DNA of 64,000 bases. It comes from Montanilutibacter psychrotolerans. Its GTDB lineage: Bacteria; Pseudomonadota; Gammaproteobacteria; Xanthomonadales; Xanthomonadaceae. Where the stretch lies: assembly GCF_003719825.1 (NCBI RefSeq), contig NZ_RIBS01000001.1:558001-622000 (forward strand). Reading direction: 5' to 3'. This document shows, piece after piece, positions 9,327 to 16,202 of the stretch (positions are counted from its first letter, which is position 1; each line of letters opens with the position of its first letter). The notes beneath the pieces were generated by a model. It saw nothing but the letters and a program-made list of their open reading frames with translations. It did no database searches and was not told where the DNA came from. Position numbers and translations under genes: made by a program.

Positions 9327-9968
9327 ATGAGGCTCTACCGCATGTTCTCCCTGCAAACCATCTTCGGCCAAGGCAACCAGTTCTACACGCTGCTCGAGGA
9401 GGCCGCCGTCGCTGCCCACGACAGCACCAAGGCGCTGCACGCAATGCTCAAGGAGGCCGACCGGGCCCCGGCCCTGGATGCCTTCAAGCTGGCCCGCCAG
9501 CGCGAGCGCGCCGCTTCGACCAAGATCAGCCAGGAGCTCGTCGACAGCTTCATCACCCCGATCGAGCGCGAGGACATCGAGGCGCTCGGATCGGCGTTGT
9601 ACAAGATCCCCAAGCAGGTCGAGAAGTTCGCCGATCGCTATTCGCTGGCCACCCAGCACCTGGCGCACATCGACTTCGCGCCGCGTGCGGCGATGCTCGA
9701 GAAGGCCGCCAGCGTGGTGGTTGCCATGGTGCGTGAGCTGCGCACGCTCAAGCTGGAGCCGATGAAGAACCTCAACGACGAGCTTCGCTCGCTCGAGAAC
9801 GAGGCCGACCGCCTGATGCTCGAGCTGTATCGCGACATCTACTCGGGCAAGCTCGACCATCTGCAGATGTTCCTGCTCAAGGAGTTCTTCGAGATCCTCG
9901 AGAAGGCCATCGACCGCTGCCGAGAGGCCGGCGTGGTGGCGTACGAAATCGTGCTGAAGAACTCCTGA
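9327..9968 (+). CDS. DUF47 (PhoU-like) Pit accessory protein
   Basis: This 213-residue, mainly helical protein is of the DUF47 family, distantly related to PhoU. Its start MFSLQTIFGQGNQFYTLLEEAA and the segment SLENEADRLMLELYRDIYSGKLDHLQM are family features. It sits 10 bp ahead of the pit phosphate permease gene, the standard pairing, and probably modulates that transporter. ATG 9327 gives five extra residues before ATG 9342, where family members usually start (MFSLQ...). Either start is possible. Confidence 0.9.
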   Translation: MRLYRMFSLQTIFGQGNQFYTLLEEAAVAAHDSTKALHAMLKEADRAPALDAFKLARQRERAASTKISQELVDSFITPIEREDIEALGSALYKIPKQVEKFADRYSLATQHLAHIDFAPRAAMLEKAASVVVAMVRELRTLKLEPMKNLNDELRSLENEADRLMLELYRDIYSGKLDHLQMFLLKEFFEILEKAIDRCREAGVVAYEIVLKNS

Positions 9969-9978
9969 GGTCGGGCCG

Positions 9979-11106
9979 ATGTTGACCCTGGTCCTCGTCG
10001 TGGTGATTACCGCGCTGGTGTTCGAGTACATCAACGGCTTCCACGACACCGCCAATTCGATCGCGACCGTGGTCGCCACCAAGGTGCTGAGCCCGATGCA
10101 GGCGGTCAGCCTCGCCGCGGCGACCAACCTGGTCGGCGCGCTGTGGGGTACCGCGGTCGCCAAGACCATCGCCTCGGGCATCATCGATGCCGGCGTGGTC
10201 GACGTCAGTGCGCAGTTGATCCTGTGCGCGCTGCTGGGTGGCATCGTCTGGAACCTGATCACCTGGGCCCTGGGCCTGCCGTCGTCGTCGTCGCACGCGC
10301 TGATCGGTGGCCTGTGCGGAGCGGCGTTCGCCGCGGCCATGAACAACTTCGACGCGATCGTCTGGTCATCGCCCAAAGACCCCTGGTACAAGAGCGCCGG
10401 CGTGCTGTGGAAGGTGATCGTGCCAATGTTCAGCTCGCCGATGCTGGGCTTCGCCGCAGGTTTCCTGGTGATGGGCGTGCTGTTTGCCATCATCTCCGGA
10501 ATGGCCGCAAGCGGCGGGCCGTTGCGGCGCCTGGCCCGGCCGCGCTGGGTCAACAGCTTCTTCGGCAAGGCGCAGATCGTCAGCGCTGCGGGCATGGGCT
10601 TCGCGCACGGTTCCAACGATGCGCAAAAGACCATGGGAATCATCGCCCTGACCCTGATCGGCGCGCAGTCCGCCGGCACCCTCGACAACCTGCCGGCGTG
10701 GCTGGCGTTCCTGCATCCCTCCAAGGAAGCGATCGCCAACAACGACATCGACACCTGGATCAAGATCAGCTGCGCGCTGGTGATGGCCGCCGGCACCGCC
10801 GCCGGTGGCTGGCGGATCATCAAGACGCTGGGCCACAAGCTGGTCAAGTTGCACCCGATCCACGGTTTCGCCGCCGAAACCAGCGCGGCATCGGTGATCC
10901 TGGCCGCCTCCTCGCTGGGCATCCCGGTGTCGACGACGCACAACATCTCGTCGGCGATCATGGGCGTGGGTACCGCCAAGCGCTTCAACGCCATCAAGTG
11001 GACGGTGGTCGAGAAGATGATCTGGGCGTGGATCCTGACGATCCCCGCCGCCGGCTTCACGGCGTGGCTGTTTTTCCAGCTGTTCCTGCTGGCGGGTTGG
11101 GTGTAA
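9979..11106 (+). CDS. pit: Low-affinity inorganic phosphate transporter Pit
   Basis: This 375-residue inner-membrane protein is a PiT-family transporter that moves phosphate, probably as a metal-phosphate complex with protons. The duplicated family signatures are visible: GFHDTANSIATVVATKVLSP near the N-terminus and GMGFAHGSNDAQKTMGIIAL in the second half. The SSSHALIGG and PVSTTHNISSAIMG loops are also present. It is co-transcribed with the DUF47 gene 10 bp upstream. A GC-rich palindrome follows about 15 bp after the stop. Confidence 0.95.
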   Translation: MLTLVLVVVITALVFEYINGFHDTANSIATVVATKVLSPMQAVSLAAATNLVGALWGTAVAKTIASGIIDAGVVDVSAQLILCALLGGIVWNLITWALGLPSSSSHALIGGLCGAAFAAAMNNFDAIVWSSPKDPWYKSAGVLWKVIVPMFSSPMLGFAAGFLVMGVLFAIISGMAASGGPLRRLARPRWVNSFFGKAQIVSAAGMGFAHGSNDAQKTMGIIALTLIGAQSAGTLDNLPAWLAFLHPSKEAIANNDIDTWIKISCALVMAAGTAAGGWRIIKTLGHKLVKLHPIHGFAAETSAASVILAASSLGIPVSTTHNISSAIMGVGTAKRFNAIKWTVVEKMIWAWILTIPAAGFTAWLFFQLFLLAGWV

Positions 11107-11120
11107 CGCCCATCAGCACG

Positions 11121-11138
11121 CGGGGCGACGTCGCCCCG
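11121..11138 (+). terminator. Possible hairpin terminator after pit
   Basis: The perfect palindrome CGGGGCGACGTCGCCCCG lies 15 bp after the pit stop codon. There is no T run after it, so this is only a weak candidate for ending the transcript. Confidence 0.35.
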
Positions 11139-11367
11139 CCCTCCTTGAGCGAGGCATTGCCTCCGCGCCGCACGCGCCCGGTCCCATCGCGCGGGTGCTG
11201 CGCCGGCCGGGTCGGTCATCGGCCCGGGCAAGCCCCGGCGTCATTCGGCGGCGGGTGAGGGTGAGGGGCCGGCAACCTGCCCGGCCATGCCCTGCTGAAA
11301 TGCCCGGTGCGAGGCAACGAACGGTCGGTCCGCTCGTTGCCCACTTCTCAATGCGTGCGCCTGCGCT

Positions 11368-11778
11368 TCAGAGCAGGTCGCCGCCGGCGGACATCATGCG
11401 TTCCATGCTGTCGCCCAGGCCGCCGATCTCGAGGATGAGGCGATCGACCTCGGCACTGTCGAGGCCGTCGTAGGGTCGGTTCTCGCACAGCTGCAGGTAG
11501 GGGACACCGTCGAGATCGCCGATGGCCAGGTAGCCCACCCGGCTTTGCCAGTTGAACACCAGCGCCCGCCGTGCATCCAGTCCGGTGGTCGGCGCCACCG
11601 CGGTGCTGACGCGCAGATAGGGACGACCGTCGTCGTCGTCGAGTTCGGACAGGAACAGCGCCTGGTGGCGTTTGCCCTGTTCCAGCGACAGTTCGATGCA
11701 GACCACTTCTTCTTCCTGCACCGAGACCTTGTAGCCGGCAGCCTTCACGTGACGGCGGATCGATTCGAAATTGCGCAC
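11368..11778 (-). CDS. Uncharacterised acidic protein, 136 residues
   Basis: I do not recognise this protein with confidence. It is soluble and acidic, with no signal peptide or membrane segment. The pattern of alternating strands and helices (VVCIELSLEQG, QALFLSELDDDDGRPYLRVSTAVAP, C-terminal helix SAEVDRLILEIGGLGDSMERM) vaguely recalls the YbjN / type III chaperone-like fold. That is an impression, not a match. The start MRNFESIRRHVKAAG is preceded by an AAGGAG ribosome site (11783-11788). It is divergent from the alkyltransferase-like gene with only about 37 bp between start codons, so the promoters overlap. Confidence 0.75.
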   Translation of the reverse strand: MRNFESIRRHVKAAGYKVSVQEEEVVCIELSLEQGKRHQALFLSELDDDDGRPYLRVSTAVAPTTGLDARRALVFNWQSRVGYLAIGDLDGVPYLQLCENRPYDGLDSAEVDRLILEIGGLGDSMERMMSAGGDLL

Positions 11779-11815
11779 GGGCTGCTCCTTCTGAATGACG
11801 GGCTATGCTACCGCG

Positions 11816-12157
11816 ATGCCTACCGATGCAAAGCCTGCCATCGAAGCTGCCCGCCGGATCCTCGCCGCGGTGCGCGCCATTCCGCGCGGCGAAGTGGCCG
11901 GCTATGGCGAGGTCGCGCGTCGCGCCGGGCTGCCAGGGCGCGCCCGCATGGTCGCACGGCTGCTCAGCCACAATGAGGACCCGCGCCTGCCGTGGCACCG
12001 CGTGTTGCGCTCGGACGGCCGCATCGCCTTCCCTGAAGATTCGCCCGGGTACATCGAGCAGTGCGCGCGCCTGCGCAGCGAAGGCGTCCGGGTGGAGGGC
12101 GGCCGGGTGCGTGGCAAGCGCGCGGCCGCCACGCTGGACGAGCAGGTCTGGGGCTAG
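11816..12157 (+). CDS. Alkyltransferase-like (ATL) DNA-binding protein
   Basis: This 113-residue protein matches the DNA-binding C-terminal domain of O6-alkylguanine-DNA alkyltransferases (IPRGEVAGYGEVARRAGLPGRARMV). The reactive-cysteine motif PCHRV is replaced by PWHRVL. That change defines alkyltransferase-like proteins, which bind alkylated guanine and hand it to nucleotide excision repair rather than repairing it themselves. The frame is open from 11795, but ATG 11816 gives the family-length protein. It is divergent from the unknown acidic protein. Confidence 0.88.
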   Translation: MPTDAKPAIEAARRILAAVRAIPRGEVAGYGEVARRAGLPGRARMVARLLSHNEDPRLPWHRVLRSDGRIAFPEDSPGYIEQCARLRSEGVRVEGGRVRGKRAAATLDEQVWG

Positions 12158-12550
12158 GGGCGCCGCCGGGGTTGCCCGCACCGCGCCCGCACACCCGCTG
12201 AGCTGCCGCATCGCCGGGGTGTCACCGCGCAATCGGCCTGTGGGACGTTGCTGTGGCTGCCACGCGATCCGGTGGCGATCGCAACGACGTAGGATGGGTT
12301 GAGCACCGCGATCCCATCAACCCGGGGCCAATCGGAGCGAGGGCAGTAACTCCTCGGAATGCCGAAGCGTTCAGGTCGAGCCGCCCTGCCTTCGGGATCG
12401 CAGCTGACGCATCGGCCGCCATGGCGTGCGATGGGTATCGCTGCGCTCAACCCATCCTACTGGGACTGCGTGGCATTGCGGTTCGTGAGAACGTTCCGAG
12501 CGCCCTCGCACGGGTGCCGGGTACCATGTGCACCTGCACAAGGAGCCGCG
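12158..12550. other. Gene-free stretch upstream of the rhomboid gene
   Basis: The 393 bp between the alkyltransferase-like gene and the rhomboid gene is mostly occupied by one repeat element of a second family at 12289-12460. The last 90 bp before ATG 12551 must hold the rhomboid promoter, but no convincing -35/-10 pair was seen. No coding signal is apparent. Confidence 0.6.
12289..12460. repeat. Inverted-repeat element of a second family
   Basis: A roughly 172-bp element is bounded by imperfect inverted ends. The left end (12289-12318) reads GTAGGATGGGTTGAGC..., and the right end (12430-12460) closes ...GCTCAACCCATCCTAC. The outer 16 bp are perfectly complementary, and the inner part (GCGATCCCATC against GATGGGTATCGC) is nearly so. 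It has no coding capacity and differs in sequence from the GTAGGGCG family found elsewhere here. It resembles a MITE or REP-like unit; only one copy lies in this window. Confidence 0.7.
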
Positions 12551-13267
12551 ATGTTCTCGAACCTGCCCCCCGTCACCAAGGCGTTGCTGATCGCCAATGC
12601 GGTGGTGTTCCTGCTGCAAGCGGTACTGGGCGACGCCACGATGGCGCCCTTCATGCTGTGGCCGTTGGGTAGCAGCGGCGACGCGTTCGGCACCAGCGAG
12701 TTCCTGCCGTGGCAGTTGCTGAGTTACGGTTTCCTGCACGGCGACATCGTCCACCTGCTGTTCAACATGCTCGCGTTGCTGATGTTCGGTGCACCGCTCG
12801 AGCACACCTGGGGCTACCGCCGTTTCCTGATCTTCTATCTGACCTGCGTGGTCGGCGCGGCCGTCTGCCAGTTGCTGGTCGGCATGTGGTTGATGTCCGA
12901 AGGGCGCGAGGCCTACCCGATCCTGGGTGCGTCGGGCGGCATCTTTGGCCTGCTGCTGGCCTACGGCATGCTGTTTCCCAACCAGCGGGTCATGCTGCTT
13001 ATACCGCCGATCCCGATGAAGGCGCGCACCCTGGTGATCGTCTACGGCGTGATCGAGCTGCTGATGGGCATCAGTGGCAAGTCGCCCGGCGTTGCGCATT
13101 TCGCCCATCTGGGCGGGATGTTGTTCGGCTGGCTGCTGATCCGTTATTGGCGCGGCCAGCCGCCGTTCCGCAAGCGGCCGCCGTCGGGCGGACAGCGACC
13201 GGGCGGGCCGGGGGCAGGTGGGCCCGGGCCGCGGCGCGGACGGGCGAAGTTGCGCGTGGTGCGCTGA
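12551..13267 (+). CDS. Rhomboid family intramembrane serine protease
   Basis: This 238-residue protein has six predicted membrane helices. It carries the rhomboid catalytic pair: the serine in GASGGIFG (about 137-144) and the histidine in HFAHLGGMLFGWLL (about 184-197). The segment LHGDIVHLLFNMLALLMFG holds the conserved His/Asn of helix 2. Rhomboids cut transmembrane substrates within the membrane. The C-terminal 40 residues are basic and rich in Gly/Pro/Arg, a cytoplasmic tail. ATG 12551 follows an AAGGAGCCGCG ribosome site, which decides the start although the frame is open much further upstream. Confidence 0.92.
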   Translation: MFSNLPPVTKALLIANAVVFLLQAVLGDATMAPFMLWPLGSSGDAFGTSEFLPWQLLSYGFLHGDIVHLLFNMLALLMFGAPLEHTWGYRRFLIFYLTCVVGAAVCQLLVGMWLMSEGREAYPILGASGGIFGLLLAYGMLFPNQRVMLLIPPIPMKARTLVIVYGVIELLMGISGKSPGVAHFAHLGGMLFGWLLIRYWRGQPPFRKRPPSGGQRPGGPGAGGPGPRRGRAKLRVVR

Positions 13268-13375
13268 CCGGGTTACTGGACCGACGGCCCGGTGCCGTCT
13301 GAGGGCGCGGCATCGTCTGGGCAGGGTGCCGCCTGGCGCCGTCGAGCGGCGCCACGGTGATGGCAGCGCAGTTGC

Positions 13376-14308
13376 CTAGAAGCCCGGGCGCAACCGCACC
13401 TGTTGCAGCTCGCGGCGCACGGATCGCCAGAACAGTCCGGGCGCCACCCAGGTGTAGACGCAGAAGCCCAGCCACAACGCGGACAGCGGCATTTGCCAGT
13501 CGGGGTGGCCGTTGTCGTCCAGTGCCAGCAGGGCCGCGCGGTACGCCAGGTACATTCCCAGCAGCGACAGCACCGTGCGGGTGCGCGAGCCGGCCGAAAG
13601 AAAACTCTGGAATCGCCACCACACGCCCAGCACCCAGCTCTGGCGCGCCTTGATCGAACCCAGCAGTGCCAACGCGTTGCTGTCCGTCGGGTCCACCTGC
13701 AGCGCCCACGCCGCATGCGCACGCGCGTCGTCGGGACGGCCCGCGGCCAACGCGCAATGGCCGAGCACGCTCAGCGCCTCGACGCTTTCCGGATCGAGTT
13801 GCAGCGCATTGCGGGCGAGTTGGGCCGCGATGTCGCGGTTGCCGCGGTCGAACTCGAGCCTGCTGCGCAGCGATAGGAAGTGGACATCGTCAGGGGCCAG
13901 CTCGCAGGCGCGGCGGTTGTGATCGAGCGCTTCCGCGTCGCGGCCCCACGCCGAGTACAGGCGTGCAAGGGCATCGTCCACCGCCGGCGCGTCGGGGTAG
14001 AGCGCACGCGCATCGTGCAACTGGCGCTCGGCATCGCGAAAACGACGTTGCGCAATGGCGATCATGGCCGCGGCCAGTTGCGCCATCAGCAACTCGGGCT
14101 CCAGCTCCAGCGCGCGCCGCGCTTCCGTCTGCGCGGCGTACAGGCGCTTGTTGCGCAACAGCGCCAGCGCCAGCAGCGCATGTGCGCCGGCGTGTTCGGG
14201 GTCCTCGCCAAGCAGGCGGGTCAGGGAGTGGATCGCGGTATCGACCTGGCCACGGTCGAGCTGCTCTTCCGCCAGTTCCAACTGGTAGGCCTGGTGTGCG
14301 TCGCTCAT
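13376..14308 (-). CDS. Membrane-anchored TPR protein (AAA+ operon, gene 3)
   Basis: This 310-residue protein is the third gene of a coupled operon. Residues about 5-225 form six or seven tetratricopeptide repeats, with helical pairs such as LAEEQLDRGQVDTAIHSLTR, ALLRNKRLYAAQTEARRAL and GHCALAAGRPDDARAHAAWA. The last 85 residues hold two hydrophobic segments (TVLSLLGMYLAYRAALLAL and LSALWLGFCVYTWVAPGLFW) and a basic C-terminus. The TPR domain is therefore probably cytoplasmic and membrane-tethered at its C-terminal end. ATG 14308 overlaps the stop of the preceding gene by 4 bp, which settles the start. It is likely a scaffold or adaptor for the AAA+ protein; the substrate is unknown. Confidence 0.85.
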   Translation of the reverse strand: MSDAHQAYQLELAEEQLDRGQVDTAIHSLTRLLGEDPEHAGAHALLALALLRNKRLYAAQTEARRALELEPELLMAQLAAAMIAIAQRRFRDAERQLHDARALYPDAPAVDDALARLYSAWGRDAEALDHNRRACELAPDDVHFLSLRSRLEFDRGNRDIAAQLARNALQLDPESVEALSVLGHCALAAGRPDDARAHAAWALQVDPTDSNALALLGSIKARQSWVLGVWWRFQSFLSAGSRTRTVLSLLGMYLAYRAALLALDDNGHPDWQMPLSALWLGFCVYTWVAPGLFWRSVRRELQQVRLRPGF

Positions 14309-14778
14309 CGCAGCATCACCGCGAGCAGGGGATGCAACTGGCCGAAGTCGACCAGCCGGGGAGCGAACACCGCCAGCAGGATCAGCAGCGGTGCGCCGTT
14401 GCGCGCCACGCCGCCGAAGTACTCCCACAGCTCGAAGCAGCGCGCCTGCATGAAGTACAGCGAGTAGGCGACGGCCAGCTTGAGCGCGATGATCGACAGG
14501 CCGGCGTAGCGCAGGGCGGGGTCGCCCAGCCAGTCGCGCCAGTCGGCGACGTTCAGCAGGTACAGCAGTGCGCAACTGCCCAGCGCCGACAGGGCCAGCG
14601 CCGCCCATTCGCGGTTGCGTGTGGGGCTGCCCAGGGCGAGACCGTTGAACACGAACCACGCGCTGCCGAACACGGTGCCGCCAAGCATGGTGGCCAGCAG
14701 CGGCCACAGCGGGTCGACCGCCCAGCGCGACAGCCCGGAGGGCAGGGGCTCGTCGGGCAATTGGTAGACGGCGGCCAT
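14305..14778 (-). CDS. Small integral membrane protein (AAA+ operon, gene 2)
   Basis: This 157-residue protein has about four hydrophobic segments: PLWPLLATMLGGTVFGSAWFV, ALALSALGSCALLYLLNVAD, YAGLSIIALKLAVAYSLYFM, and GAPLLILLAVFAPRLVDFG. I recognise no family. It lies between the AAA+ gene (TGATG junction at 14776-14780) and the membrane TPR gene (ATGA overlap), so all three are translationally coupled and probably made in fixed proportions. That suggests a membrane complex. The start MAAVYQLPDEPLPSG is set by the TGATG junction. Confidence 0.8.
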   Translation of the reverse strand: MAAVYQLPDEPLPSGLSRWAVDPLWPLLATMLGGTVFGSAWFVFNGLALGSPTRNREWAALALSALGSCALLYLLNVADWRDWLGDPALRYAGLSIIALKLAVAYSLYFMQARCFELWEYFGGVARNGAPLLILLAVFAPRLVDFGQLHPLLAVMLR

Positions 14779-16121
14779 CAGCCTTCCCCGTGCTGCTTGA
14801 GAAACGTCAGCACGTCGTCGTACTGGCCGCCCTGGTTGGCGTAGCGAGCGTGGTTGCGGGCGGTGGTCAGCCACTCCAGCGTGGTCGCGCGGGTGTCCTT
14901 GAGTGCGGCGCGCAGGTGCGTCATCGACAACGGCACCTCGCGGCCCTCTTCGATCGATTGCTCGATGGCCTCGTCCACCGCCGTCTCGACCAGGTGACGC
15001 AGGTCGGCACCGGAATAGCCCGGGCTGCGCTTGGCGATATCACGCAGGTCGACGCCATCGGCGTGCGGGCGCCCTGCCAGTTGCAGGTCCAGGATGGCGT
15101 GCCGGGCGGCCTCGTCCGGTGGCGGGACGAACAGCACGCGGTCGAAGCGCCCCGGGCGCCGGAACGCGGAGTCCACGGCCCACGGCACGTTGGTTGCACC
15201 GAGGATCAGGACGCCCTGGTTGTTCTGTGCGAAACCGTCCAGCTCGGTCAGGAACTGGCTGACCAGCTTGGCCGAGGTGGCCTCGCGGGAGTGCTGGCGC
15301 TTGCCGCCCAGCGCCTCGATCTCGTCGAAGAACACCACCGCCGGCGCGCCGCGACGCGCCTGTTCGAAGATTGCGTGCAGCTTGCGCTCGGATTCGCCGA
15401 TGTACATGTCGAGTACGTCGGTGATGGCGACGTTGTAGAACTTCGCGCCGCACTCTCCCGCGGTGGCGCGCGCGAGCAGGGTCTTGCCGCAGCCAGGCGG
15501 GCCGTACAGCAGGATGCCGCCGCCGGACCGGCGCTTGAAGCGCTCGAACAGCGAGGGCTTGAGAAACGGGGTAATGATGCGGCGCCGAACCTGCTGCTTG
15601 ACCTCGTCGAGACCGCCGACATCGGCGAACGTGATGCGCTCACCGGCAACCTGCAGCAGTCGCACCACGTCGGCATCGTCGGTGTCGTCGTTGGCCACGC
15701 TGGTGACGCGGCCGCCGCGGGCATCGGCCAGGGACACCACCTTGCCGCTGAGGCTGGCGGCATAGGCCGCATCCTCGAACGTGGGGTTCACCGTGACCGC
15801 CTGCCGGTACAACTCGCGGGCCTCGTCGCGTCGGCCGTCGCCGAGCGCCACGCGAGAGCGGGCCATCAGCGCCTGCGCGGAATCTTCAGGCGCCAGGCGC
15901 AGCACGCGCACGGTATCGCCGGCGGCAAGCAGCAGGCGGAGCGCGTCGTCTCGCCGCTGTGGGTCGGTCAGCAAGGAGTCGCCGCACAGGTCGCACGCCT
16001 GGCCAAGCGACTGCGCGTCGTCGTTGGCCAGGCAGGCATCCAGCACCAGCGCCGCCAGCGCCGTGTTGTCGGGGCTGGCGCGCAGCGCGGTCAGCAGGGC
16101 ATCGGGCGGTGCAGGGACCAT
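14778..16121 (-). CDS. TPR-AAA+ ATPase of the classical AAA clade (AAA+ operon, gene 1)
   Basis: This 447-residue protein joins an N-terminal TPR-like helical region (about 1-125) to a classical AAA domain. Walker A is GPPGCGKT (207-214), the pore loop MYIGESE (239-245), and Walker B VVFFDE (262-267). The second region of homology GATNVPWAVDSAFRRPGRFDR carries arginine fingers. The C-terminal segment (TLEWLTTARNHARYANQGGQYDDV) resembles the end of Vps4/katanin-type AAA proteins more than FtsH or ClpX; this is my reading, not a search. There is no protease domain, so remodelling or disassembly of a protein complex is more likely than degradation. It leads the operon with two membrane proteins. 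Confidence 0.9.
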   Translation of the reverse strand: MVPAPPDALLTALRASPDNTALAALVLDACLANDDAQSLGQACDLCGDSLLTDPQRRDDALRLLLAAGDTVRVLRLAPEDSAQALMARSRVALGDGRRDEARELYRQAVTVNPTFEDAAYAASLSGKVVSLADARGGRVTSVANDDTDDADVVRLLQVAGERITFADVGGLDEVKQQVRRRIITPFLKPSLFERFKRRSGGGILLYGPPGCGKTLLARATAGECGAKFYNVAITDVLDMYIGESERKLHAIFEQARRGAPAVVFFDEIEALGGKRQHSREATSAKLVSQFLTELDGFAQNNQGVLILGATNVPWAVDSAFRRPGRFDRVLFVPPPDEAARHAILDLQLAGRPHADGVDLRDIAKRSPGYSGADLRHLVETAVDEAIEQSIEEGREVPLSMTHLRAALKDTRATTLEWLTTARNHARYANQGGQYDDVLTFLKQHGEG

Positions 16122-16140
16122 GCGGGTGTCCGAAAGAGAC

Positions 16141-16161
16141 GGCGGCCGCGGGACGGCCGCC
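16141..16161 (-). terminator. Hairpin between the M13 gene and the AAA+ operon
   Basis: Arms GGCGGCCG and CGGCCGCC with a 5-nt loop lie between the M13 gene stop (16203) and the AAA+ start (16121). On the minus strand the stem is followed by GTCTCTTTCGG, a weak T-rich tail. It may partly separate the two transcripts. Confidence 0.45.
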
Positions 16162-16202
16162 AGTGCGGAGCGCGCCAGCGGCGTGCCGGCGCAGGCGTGG
16201 GA

